Positions 1 to 7,852 of a stretch of 64,000 nucleotides of DNA are shown piece by piece; positions within the stretch are counted from its first letter, which is position 1, and the number at the start of each line of letters is the position of its first letter. The position numbers were made by a program, and so were the translations under genes. The DNA is from Gammaproteobacteria bacterium (GTDB lineage: Bacteria; Pseudomonadota; Gammaproteobacteria; Thiotrichales; Thiotrichaceae). The stretch lies in NCBI GenBank assembly GCA_018822845.1, contig JAHJJD010000022.1, forward strand, positions 1-64,000, written 5' to 3'. Under the pieces are notes generated by a model that was given only the letters and a program-made list of their open reading frames with translations, searched no databases and was not told the DNA's origin.

Positions 1-186
1 AACGGCGCGGATGGATTCGCGTTCTTCCTCACCCATCGCGGGGATGCCGACTTCCAGTTCCGGCACGCCCAGCGCATCCAGCCCACGTGCAATCGCCAGT
101 TTCTCGCTGAGGGAAAAAGCGACCCCGGCGGACTGTTCGCCGTCCCGCAGGGTGGTGTCGTTGATGGTGATGAAAGAACCGTCCAT
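1..186 (-). CDS. nifV: Homocitrate synthase NifV, N-terminal part (continues past the left edge)
   Basis: Reverse strand from ATG at 186 reads [61 protein letters not shown], with the homocitrate/isopropylmalate synthase motif TTLRDGEQ. Not in the supplied ORF track because it is truncated. Confidence 0.88.
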   Translation of the reverse strand, partial: MDGSFITINDTTLRDGEQSAGVAFSLSEKLAIARGLDALGVPELEVGIPAMGEEERESIRAV

Positions 187-194
187 AGCGTTAC

Positions 195-503
195 CTATAG
201 CGTTTGTGGCGCGTGGCTCATGCATTTCTTCGGGCACACCTTGGCGCATGCCTGACAGCCGATGCAATCGAGCGCATCCTTCAGGTTCATGACCATGGTG
301 TTGTCGTCATCGTCGAAATCGTCGTCGAGGTCTTCGCCGTCGTCTTCCAGTTCCAGTTCGTCGCGTTCCACCAGTTCAAATACGTCGCGCGGACAAACCT
401 TGTAACAACGCCCGCAGCCGATGCATTTGGTCTGGTTGATGGTGGTGATGAAGGCGGGTGTCCAGGCAATGCCGCCGCGTGTCAGGCCAGTAATGGGTTC
501 CAT
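195..503 (-). CDS. fdxB: nif-associated ferredoxin (ferredoxin III / FdxB type, two 4Fe-4S motifs)
   Basis: [12 protein letters not shown] and [15 protein letters not shown] motifs separated by an acidic linker. Start placed at MEPITGL; lies between nif genes. Confidence 0.85.
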   Translation of the reverse strand: MEPITGLTRGGIAWTPAFITTINQTKCIGCGRCYKVCPRDVFELVERDELELEDDGEDLDDDFDDDDNTMVMNLKDALDCIGCQACAKVCPKKCMSHAPQTL

Positions 504-513
504 GTTCGTTTCC

Positions 514-726
514 TCAGTTGGCTGCTTCGGCAGCTTGCAGTTTGGCGTTGGCTTCCGCCCACGCAACGCAGGCATCGTAAGTGGCTTGCGCAACCGCTGG
601 CAGTTCCTCGTATCCGGCGGGCAGCTTGTCTTCTACCAGATCGTGCAACTGGCTGGCGTGTTCGGTGGCGATACGTTTGGCCTTGCTGACGGCTTTTTGC
701 AGGGCTTTGAGTTCTTCCGGGGTCAT
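514..726 (-). CDS. CCE_0567-family small metalloprotein of nif clusters
   Basis: 70 aa helical protein MTPEELKALQKAVSKAKRIATEHASQLHDLVEDKLP; position after the DUF269 gene. Confidence 0.75.
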   Translation of the reverse strand: MTPEELKALQKAVSKAKRIATEHASQLHDLVEDKLPAGYEELPAVAQATYDACVAWAEANAKLQAAEAAN

Positions 727-736
727 GTCAGCCTCC

Positions 737-1210
737 TTACAAACCGGCAACGTCGGAATATTTGCCGACCAGAGCCAGAGCGACAGAAAGGAGTTTGTCC
801 GACTCATCCTTCATTTTGGACAGCGATTCGAAGCCGAAGCGGTGGATGTCGCGCAAGGTACGGTCGACCACCACCAGCTTGCCGACGGTGATCAGGGCGC
901 GTCCGAAGCCTTCGTGCGACAGGTTCATCATCGGCACTGCCATCAGGCCGCATTCCTTTTCGATCAGGGCGGCAAGGGCGTTGTAAAACACCTTGACGCG
1001 GGCAATGGTGACTTCATCCGGGTCGCCGATGATGGGGATTTCGCGTTTCATCGCCTTGGTGACGACGAAAGGTTCGAGGATTTTGGCCGGTGTGTAATTG
1101 TCATACGCGCCATAGCTGTCGAGCGCGCGCATCTGGCGCAGCATTTCGGTGGCGAAATCGGTGCCAAGTACGGGGTCATTCTCGGCAATCAGGGTGCTGG
1201 TTTCGCTCAT
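737..1210 (-). CDS. NifX-associated nitrogen fixation protein (DUF269)
   Basis: 157 aa; sequence character (LRQMRALDSYGAYDN...VTKAMKREIPIIGDPD) and location in the nif operon. Confidence 0.85.
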   Translation of the reverse strand: MSETSTLIAENDPVLGTDFATEMLRQMRALDSYGAYDNYTPAKILEPFVVTKAMKREIPIIGDPDEVTIARVKVFYNALAALIEKECGLMAVPMMNLSHEGFGRALITVGKLVVVDRTLRDIHRFGFESLSKMKDESDKLLSVALALVGKYSDVAGL

Positions 1211-1689
1211 GGTCTGTCTCCTTGGAAAGGTTGGAATTCGATCGGGCGGAGGGTGAGGGTGTCCGCCTTGCGTAATAGTTGTGGCTGGAAATAGCGCTTC
1301 ATGCGGTAGCTGGCAGTCAGGATGCCTGCGCCCAGCAGTCCGGCCAGCAATCCGGCCAGCGCACTGACAGCAGCCTGCTGATCGTTCAGCCCGGCACTGT
1401 CGGCAGCAATAGCGGCAGCAATCATCAGCAGCACCGGCAGGATGTAGGCTGCCAGCGACGCTGTGACCATGACCTGATCTTCCACGCCAATCACGACCTG
1501 TTCGCCGCTATGCAGGCCGAAGGTGTTGGGCAGGCGGATGTGTTGCTGGCGCACGCCGAACAGTTTCGACAGGCTGGAGGTGCTGCAACTGCTTTGCGAG
1601 CCGCAGGTGGAACAGGCGCTGCGGGCCTTGGCTTGCACCCAGATGTAGTCTGCGCTGGCGTCGATGACGGTGGCGGTTTCCTCGATCAT
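1207..1689 (-). CDS. RseC/SoxR-reducing-system-like membrane protein
   Basis: N-terminal Cys motif CSTCGSQSSC followed by two hydrophobic helices, typical of the RseC/MucC family. ATGA overlaps with both neighbours. Confidence 0.72.
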   Translation of the reverse strand: MIEETATVIDASADYIWVQAKARSACSTCGSQSSCSTSSLSKLFGVRQQHIRLPNTFGLHSGEQVVIGVEDQVMVTASLAAYILPVLLMIAAAIAADSAGLNDQQAAVSALAGLLAGLLGAGILTASYRMKRYFQPQLLRKADTLTLRPIEFQPFQGDRP

Positions 1690-2117
1690 TCGTCCCAGCC
1701 CTCGGCTTCCATGCTGTCGAAACGGGCGGCGCTGGGGCCTTGCATGCGCTTGATGGCTTGCGCCAGCCAGGCGGTCGGGCCTTGGCGCAGTTCGTCTTGC
1801 AGGGCCTCGATCAGGGCAGCGATTTCGGCTCCGGCGCTGACCTTGACTGGCTGGATGTTGGCGGCTTTCAGCTTGGCGACGGCGGATGCGCCGACCGCTT
1901 GCGAATACACCGCCACGCAGCCTGCCAGCACCTTGATCTTGGTGTCGAGCTTGTCTTCGTTGCCGTCCATCGCCAGCTTGCCGAACTGGGTGGCTTCCAC
2001 CAGTTGCGCCCCGTCGGGGCTGATGGCGTAAATCGCGAACGATTCCGCCGCGCCGAAATGCTGGTCGATGTGTTTCATGTCGGTGGATGCAAACGCAACC
2101 TTGATTGCTGTTTCCAT
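1686..2117 (-). CDS. nifX: Nitrogen fixation protein NifX
   Basis: METAIKVAFASTDMKHIDQHFGAAESFAIYAI..., dinitrogenase iron-molybdenum cofactor family. Start at METAIK preferred over the longer ORF. Confidence 0.85.
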   Translation of the reverse strand: METAIKVAFASTDMKHIDQHFGAAESFAIYAISPDGAQLVEATQFGKLAMDGNEDKLDTKIKVLAGCVAVYSQAVGASAVAKLKAANIQPVKVSAGAEIAALIEALQDELRQGPTAWLAQAIKRMQGPSAARFDSMEAEGWDE

Positions 2118-2234
2118 GAATGTATCCTCAGTGTCTTGTCCGAGCACCATGAGCCGCCTTGTCAGGGACATAAGCTTGCCTACCTCGTCTTCTGCTTCAT
2201 CATGGGCGTGATTTCCGCCGGTTTACAAGGGTAT

Positions 2235-2250
2235 TGCAAGGCGTATGCCA
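2235..2250 (-). promoter_or_regulatory. Sigma-54 (-24/-12) promoter upstream of nifX
   Basis: Minus strand TGGCATACGCCTTGCA matches consensus TGGCAYRNNNNTTGCW; GG-to-GC spacing correct (12 nt). Confidence 0.8.
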
Positions 2251-2295
2251 TTCAGTCAAGTAACTGTTTGGTAATGGTTATTCTGATTTTGTGAT

Positions 2296-2311
2296 TGTCG
2301 TGAATACGACA
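2296..2311. promoter_or_regulatory. NifA-type upstream activating sequence
   Basis: TGTCGTGAATACGACA = TGT-N10-ACA, about 80 nt upstream of the predicted nifX transcription start. Confidence 0.75.
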
Positions 2312-2419
2312 ATGAGCGAATGAGTGAGGGATGTATTACATGCGCGGAAAATTACAAATTGACAATCTTTGCCAAAGTTATGAGAATCAAGCCATGCAGT
2401 TTTGATAAGGTGAAAACGT

Positions 2420-2662
2420 ATGGCGACCATGAATATTTCCCTGCCAGATGGGCTGAAGCTGTTTGTGCAGGAGCGTAGCAGCGGGTCGGATTTCAGCAAT
2501 CCCAGCGATTACATTCGCGCCCTGATTCGTGCGGACAAGCAGCGCTATCTGGAAGAAAAACTGGAAGCCCTGCTGCTGGACGGGCTGCAATCGGGGGCAG
2601 CCAAACCAGTGAATGATGCTTTCTGGCAAGGTCTTGAGGCCAAAGCCAAAGGCGGTAAGTGA
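2420..2662 (+). CDS. ParD-family type II antitoxin
   Basis: MATMNISLPDGLKLFVQERSSGSDFSNPSDYIRALIRADKQ, a ParD/CopG ribbon-helix-helix pattern; overlaps the parE start by 4 nt. Confidence 0.88.
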   Translation: MATMNISLPDGLKLFVQERSSGSDFSNPSDYIRALIRADKQRYLEEKLEALLLDGLQSGAAKPVNDAFWQGLEAKAKGGK

Positions 2663-2991
2663 TGCTGGATTTGCGCATACGCCCCCAGGCGGAGTCCGAC
2701 ATTGATGAAATCATTACCTGGCTGCTGGAAAACAACCCGGCGGAGGCTACCCGGTTTGTTATGGAATTACGCGACACGTTTGAGCTGCTGGCAGAAAATC
2801 CGCTGATTGGCGCAACACGACAGTATCGTCTTCCTGCCTTGCGGGGTATCCGCATGTTTCCGTTGAAAAAATATTCTGCCTATCTCATTTTTTATCTGAA
2901 TTCACAGGATACGTTGGAGATTGTGCGGGTATTGCATGGCCGTCGTGATTTGCAAGGTTTGTTTAATGACAGTGATGAATCGGCAGGGTGA
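2659..2991 (+). CDS. ParE/RelE-family toxin
   Basis: 110 aa; LRIRPQAESDIDEIITWLLENNP...IRMFPLKKYSAYLIFYLNSQDTLEIVRVLHGRRDL is typical ParE. Confidence 0.88.
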   Translation: MMLDLRIRPQAESDIDEIITWLLENNPAEATRFVMELRDTFELLAENPLIGATRQYRLPALRGIRMFPLKKYSAYLIFYLNSQDTLEIVRVLHGRRDLQGLFNDSDESAG

Positions 2992-2992
2992 A

Positions 2993-3016
2993 AGGGCGAC
3001 CGCCGGTCGCCCCTAC
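2993..3016 (-). repeat. Palindromic repeat family A, copy 1
   Basis: AGGGCGACCGCCGGTCGCCCCTAC; 8-bp stem. The reverse complement matches copy 2 at 23/24 positions. Confidence 0.85.
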
Positions 3017-3060
3017 CAATGTTGGTCACGTTTCGGGATTTTGGGGTTACACGCCCGACC

Positions 3061-3084
3061 GTAGGGGCGACCGGTGGTCGCCCT
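3061..3084 (+). repeat. Palindromic repeat family A, copy 2
   Basis: GTAGGGGCGACCGGTGGTCGCCCT; inverted relative to copy 1 in the gap between convergent parE and nifN. Confidence 0.85.
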
Positions 3085-3118
3085 CTTTGTCGCCCTTTCC
3101 GCTCAACCCCAACATTCA

Positions 3119-4525
3119 TCAGTGCCGCGTCGGTGACACCTTCCCGAAATGTGTCACTTCATCATCGCGCTTTTGCGCGTAAATCGAGCGGTAGGGGTGA
3201 ATTTCGCCCTTCTCCAGCGACAGCAAAATATTGGCAATGTCGAACAGCGTCTGGCGCGTTCCGGCATAACCAATCCATTGCCGCTGGTAGCCACCGACCA
3301 GATCGTATTGCGGAAAACCAGCGCGTAACAGCGGAATGCCGAGGCGCAACGAAGTTTCCTGCCCATGCGAATTGCAGATCAGCACTTCGGCCTCATTCGC
3401 TTCCGCCATTTTTTCCAGGTCTTCCAGATCGCCGATATGGACACGTTCGGTAACGATGTTCTTGATGGCAGGCGCATTGGCAGGGACGACGGCAGCGACG
3501 GTGTACGCGCCATTTTCCGCCAGCAGGTGCGAAAAGCCATTCAGCAAATCAGCGTCAGCGGCAATTGCAAAGCGTGACAGACCCAGCATGAAATGGGTGT
3601 CGAGCATTGCATCCTGCAATTGCGCCCGCTGGCGTTGCAGCTTCATGGGAACGGGTTCGCCGGAAAGCTGGTGCAGGGTGTGGATGAAGGCATCGTTGGT
3701 TTCCAGCCCCATCAGGTGGTCGAAGCGGTAATCCGGCACGCCAGTCCGTTCCTTCAGCAAATCCGCCGCCGCCTTCAGCGACGCGCCAATCACCAGCGTG
3801 GCTTTGGAATCGCCCAGCGTGGCCATTTCTGCTACCGGCGTGCCGCCAATGGTCAGCGGGCTGAAATCTTCATCCGGCAAATGCCCGTCCAGCGAATCGG
3901 ACAGATCGGGGATCACCAGTGGACGGAAACCGCACAATTCGATGATGTCCTTGAGTGCTTCCAGATCGCCGGGAGTCAGCGAGGAATTGACCAGCACGTT
4001 CAACTGGCGCGGGCGCTTACCCGGCTTGGTGCCTGCGCTGGCGGCATCCGGCACCAATACATTGATTACGCCTTCGACCGCTTTGGCGAAGCCGGTTTCC
4101 AGACAGCCGCTGAAATCAGGGGTGGACAATGGCACGACCGGAATGTGGCTGTATTCGGGGTATTTCTTGCGGAATTCGCCGACTGCCATGCTCACGTCGC
4201 TGCCCTGGGTTTCGGCGAGGCCAGTGGTTGGCACGCCTACCAGCGAGGGGCTGTTTTTGCTGCAAATGGCTTTCAAGCCTTCCACCACGTTGTCTTCCGA
4301 ACCCATCACGGCGGCAATCTGATCCATCGCGGTGGTTTGCAGCGGGATCGGTTCGCGGAAGTGGCGCACGAAGAACACCTTGCCGAACGCGGTGCAACCT
4401 TGCGCCCCGTGCAACATGGGAATGGCGCGGTGGAAGCCGAGGAAAGCGAGCGCAGCGCCAATCGTTTGGCTGGCTTTCAGCGGGCTGACCGACAGGGCTT
4501 TGTTACGTTTGGTGATCTCAGGCAT
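3119..4525 (-). CDS. nifN: Nitrogenase iron-molybdenum cofactor biosynthesis protein NifN
   Basis: Translation [66 protein letters not shown]; start at [11 protein letters not shown], overlapping nifE. Confidence 0.93.
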   Translation of the reverse strand: MPEITKRNKALSVSPLKASQTIGAALAFLGFHRAIPMLHGAQGCTAFGKVFFVRHFREPIPLQTTAMDQIAAVMGSEDNVVEGLKAICSKNSPSLVGVPTTGLAETQGSDVSMAVGEFRKKYPEYSHIPVVPLSTPDFSGCLETGFAKAVEGVINVLVPDAASAGTKPGKRPRQLNVLVNSSLTPGDLEALKDIIELCGFRPLVIPDLSDSLDGHLPDEDFSPLTIGGTPVAEMATLGDSKATLVIGASLKAAADLLKERTGVPDYRFDHLMGLETNDAFIHTLHQLSGEPVPMKLQRQRAQLQDAMLDTHFMLGLSRFAIAADADLLNGFSHLLAENGAYTVAAVVPANAPAIKNIVTERVHIGDLEDLEKMAEANEAEVLICNSHGQETSLRLGIPLLRAGFPQYDLVGGYQRQWIGYAGTRQTLFDIANILLSLEKGEIHPYRSIYAQKRDDEVTHFGKVSPTRH

Positions 4526-5960
4526 GGGCGGCCTCCTGGGTGGTTCCGGTAGACGCAAGGTCCTGTACCATTGCCGCAGGGGAGGCGACCCACGGTGCAG
4601 GCTTGCGTACTGCTTGCCAGATCGGGCTTTCGACCGTCAGGGCTAATTGTTTGGCGAGTTCCAGCATCCCTTCGTAGCCAGCGTAGCCGAATTCGCGCTC
4701 CTGGTTGATGTCGAGGAACGGGATGCGGGCCTTGAGGGCGGTGTACATATTGCGTCCGCCCGCGATGAGGATGTCGACATTGTAATCACGCACCACGTTG
4801 AGCAGCGCACGCGGGCTGCCGTCTTCAATCATTTTGGTGTCTTCACCCATGATTTCGCGGATACGCGCCTTGTCTTCCTCGGTGGATTTTTTGGTGCCGG
4901 TGGCGACCACGGTCATGCCCAAATCTTGCAGGGCGGAAACGATCGACCACGATTTCACCCCACCGGTATACAACAGCACGCGCTTGCCCTTGAGGCGTTG
5001 CCGCCACGGTTCCAGCGCCTTGTGGATGCGGGCTTCTTCGGTGGTGATCAGGGCTTCGGTGCGGGTGGTCAGGTGCGGGTCGTTGATCAGGCGGGCGAAA
5101 TCACGCAGGGCTTTGCTGGTGTCTTCCACGCCGTAGAAACTGCCTTCAAACCACGGGGTTCCGAAGCTGTCTTCCAGTTTGCGGGCGACGTTGAGCATGG
5201 CTTTGGAACAGACCATCATATTGACTTCGGCGCGGTGCATGGTCTGCACTTCGCGGTAACGCGCATCGCCGGAGAGCGTACACAGCACGCGGATGCCAAG
5301 GTGATCCAGCAGTGGCAAAACGTGCCAGAATTCGCCCGCGATATTGTATTCGCCGACCAGATTGACATCGTGCACCTTGAAGTCGCCGCTTTGTGCACCG
5401 TGTGGCAGCGGGTCAGGTTCGCGGGTTCCGCACACGTGTTTTACCATGGCGTCACCGGCAATGCGGTTGCCAAGGTTTTTGGTGCCGTAGAACCCGGCGC
5501 AATCGACCGGCACAACCGGGGTTCCCCAGCGTTCTTCGGCAGATTTGCAGATGGCTTCGATGTCGTCGCCGATCAGGGCGGGGATGCAGGTGTTGTAGAC
5601 GAATACGGCGGCGGGGCTGTAGTCGTCAATGGCTTGCTTGATGGAGTGGAACAGGCGTTTTTCGCCGCGCCCCATGATCACATCCTGCTCGGTCAGGTCG
5701 GTGGTCATGCCGACCTTGAACAGGCGCGGGCCGCTGGAACGGGTTCCCCGGTTATCCCAGGAGCTGCCTGCGCAGGCGATACTGCCGTGCACGATGTGCG
5801 CCACGTCCGCAATCGGCAACAGGGCGATTTGTGCGCCGTCGAAGGCGCAGCCACCTGCCGAAGCCCCCGGTTTGGGGCGGGCGCAACCCGATTTCTCCTT
5901 CTTGTTGTGGGCGCAGGCTGGCTCGTTCAGCAATTCGGCGATGTCCTTGGACTTCATCAT
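4518..5960 (-). CDS. nifE: Nitrogenase iron-molybdenum cofactor biosynthesis protein NifE
   Basis: 480 aa; [41 protein letters not shown] and downstream NifD-like features. Confidence 0.94.
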   Translation of the reverse strand: MMKSKDIAELLNEPACAHNKKEKSGCARPKPGASAGGCAFDGAQIALLPIADVAHIVHGSIACAGSSWDNRGTRSSGPRLFKVGMTTDLTEQDVIMGRGEKRLFHSIKQAIDDYSPAAVFVYNTCIPALIGDDIEAICKSAEERWGTPVVPVDCAGFYGTKNLGNRIAGDAMVKHVCGTREPDPLPHGAQSGDFKVHDVNLVGEYNIAGEFWHVLPLLDHLGIRVLCTLSGDARYREVQTMHRAEVNMMVCSKAMLNVARKLEDSFGTPWFEGSFYGVEDTSKALRDFARLINDPHLTTRTEALITTEEARIHKALEPWRQRLKGKRVLLYTGGVKSWSIVSALQDLGMTVVATGTKKSTEEDKARIREIMGEDTKMIEDGSPRALLNVVRDYNVDILIAGGRNMYTALKARIPFLDINQEREFGYAGYEGMLELAKQLALTVESPIWQAVRKPAPWVASPAAMVQDLASTGTTQEAAHA

Positions 5961-5996
5961 GGGGCGTTACCTCGGGTCGATGTATGCAATAGGTAA

Positions 5997-6012
5997 AGCA
6001 AGGGGCATGCCA
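5997..6012 (-). promoter_or_regulatory. Sigma-54 (-24/-12) promoter upstream of nifE
   Basis: Minus strand TGGCATGCCCCTTGCT; correct GG/GC spacing; about 37 nt upstream of the nifE ATG. Confidence 0.82.
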
Positions 6013-6058
6013 ATATGGTAACTAACTGATTTTATGTGGTTTGATTTGCCAGGGTGAT

Positions 6059-6074
6059 TGTAGGGAATGCTACA
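6059..6074. promoter_or_regulatory. NifA-type upstream activating sequence
   Basis: TGTAGGGAATGCTACA = TGT-N10-ACA, about 80 nt upstream of the predicted nifE transcription start. Confidence 0.75.
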
Positions 6075-6178
6075 AAGGCTTAATGGGTGGAGAGATTTGT
6101 GACAGTATATGTAGCACGAGTACTTTATGGTAGAGTATTATACAAATCACACATAGGTGAGAGGCAAGGTAAATACTC

Positions 6179-7852
6179 ATGGATAATATATTAGAGCTTA
6201 AAACAATAAATGAGCTTCAGGATTTTGATTTTTATATACCTTCTTATCAGCGCGGTTATAGATGGACGCCTAAAGAGGTGGGTGAGTTATTAAATGACAT
6301 TTCTGAATTTGTCCCTCGATTAGTGGAAGATACTGATGATAAAACTTGGTATTGTTTACAACCTATTGTTGTTCATAGAATAAACGACCAGCAATTTGAG
6401 GTTATAGATGGGCAGCAACGTTTAACTACAATCTATTTGATACTGCATTATATTAATGGAAGATATAGGGAACCACCAAAATCATTTACGTTAAACTATC
6501 AAACAAGAAAAGATTCTACTCTTTTTTTGAAAGAATTAGCTAAGGATGCAGATGGAGAATCAAATATTGATTTTCACTATATGTCGGAGGCTTATAATAA
6601 AATATGTCAGTGGTTTGATAGGCTGAATTTTAATATTAATGATTTTGAATCAAAGTTTAAATTTAACTCAAAAGTTATTTGGTATGAAAGTCTTGAAAAG
6701 GATTCAATAGCAATATTTACAAGAATTAACATCGGAAAAATCCCTTTAACTAACTCCGAGTTAATTAAGGCTCTTTTTCTTAATAGTTCTAATTTTGATA
6801 AAAAGAAAAATGATAGAATAAGACTTAAGCAGCTAGAAATATCCTCCGAATGGGATAGTATTGAGCATTCTTTACAGAATGATAGGTTTTGGTATTTTTT
6901 GAATGGAAAAAATATCCTAACGAATAGGATAGAGTTCATATTTGATCTAATGAATAATGAAAAAGATAGCACAGATGGCTACTCAACATTCAGGTTCTTT
7001 AATAAAAAATTCATCAATAAAAGCCAAGCAATCATAGAAGCAAACTGGTTGGAAATCAAGAGGTATTTTCAACGATTCCAAGAATGGTTTGAAGAAAGAG
7101 ACCTGTATCATAAAATAGGTTATTTACTTGTCAATGAATCCATAACCATTAGTGAGCTATATGATAAATCAACAAGGTTAACTAAGGCGGAGTTTAGGAA
7201 GTTATTAGATGAGACAATTAAGAGTGATTTGAGAAATGTTAGATTGGATAGATTGCAATATGGAGACAGAAGAGTAAAAAAGGTATTGCTTCTTTATAAT
7301 ATTTTAACGATGCTTAATAATGAGAATGATAACTCTCGATTTCCATTTGATAAGTATAAAAATGAAAAATGGGATATTGAACATATTACTTCTATTGCTG
7401 AGCCAGATTCATTTCCCATCAAAAAGCGCGAATGGCTGAATGATGCGAAAACTTTTATTGATGATGGTAACTCTGATGGAAAAGACCTGAAAGAAAAAGC
7501 AGAATATTGTGATTGTGAAAATGATAAGGAATTTGAAGATCTGTTTAAAAGGATTGTAGAACATTTCAATCAATATGTGGCTGAGGGTGATATAAATGAT
7601 ATTTCAAACTTGACATTGTTAGACTCCGAGACCAATAGGGGGTATAAAAATGCAGTTTTCCCTTTAAAGAGAAAAACCATCATTGATCGAGAGAAGAAAG
7701 GGACGTTTGTTCCTATTTGTACAAAAAACGTCTTCCTAAAATATTTTAGTTCTTACCCGCCAAAAATTTCATTCTGGACGCAAGAAGATAGAGAGAACTA
7801 CTATGAGGATTTGGAAGCAACCCTTTCCGGCTATGTTGAAAAGGATATTTAA
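6179..7852 (+). CDS. DUF262 protein with C-terminal DUF1524-like (HNH/His-Me finger) region
   Basis: YIPSYQRGYRW and VIDGQQRLTTIYLILHYI (DUF262); C-terminal WDIEHITS...ISNLTLLDSETNRGYKNAVFPLKRK resembles DUF1524. Confidence 0.82.
   Translation: MDNILELKTINELQDFDFYIPSYQRGYRWTPKEVGELLNDISEFVPRLVEDTDDKTWYCLQPIVVHRINDQQFEVIDGQQRLTTIYLILHYINGRYREPPKSFTLNYQTRKDSTLFLKELAKDADGESNIDFHYMSEAYNKICQWFDRLNFNINDFESKFKFNSKVIWYESLEKDSIAIFTRINIGKIPLTNSELIKALFLNSSNFDKKKNDRIRLKQLEISSEWDSIEHSLQNDRFWYFLNGKNILTNRIEFIFDLMNNEKDSTDGYSTFRFFNKKFINKSQAIIEANWLEIKRYFQRFQEWFEERDLYHKIGYLLVNESITISELYDKSTRLTKAEFRKLLDETIKSDLRNVRLDRLQYGDRRVKKVLLLYNILTMLNNENDNSRFPFDKYKNEKWDIEHITSIAEPDSFPIKKREWLNDAKTFIDDGNSDGKDLKEKAEYCDCENDKEFEDLFKRIVEHFNQYVAEGDINDISNLTLLDSETNRGYKNAVFPLKRKTIIDREKKGTFVPICTKNVFLKYFSSYPPKISFWTQEDRENYYEDLEATLSGYVEKDI

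Noticed and set aside
11-292. 93-aa plus-strand ORF at the window start
   Set aside because: Antisense of nifV and the end of fdxB.
4647-5996. 449-aa ORF on the plus strand
   Set aside because: Exact antisense of nifE; an open frame produced by GC-biased codon usage, no recognisable protein features.
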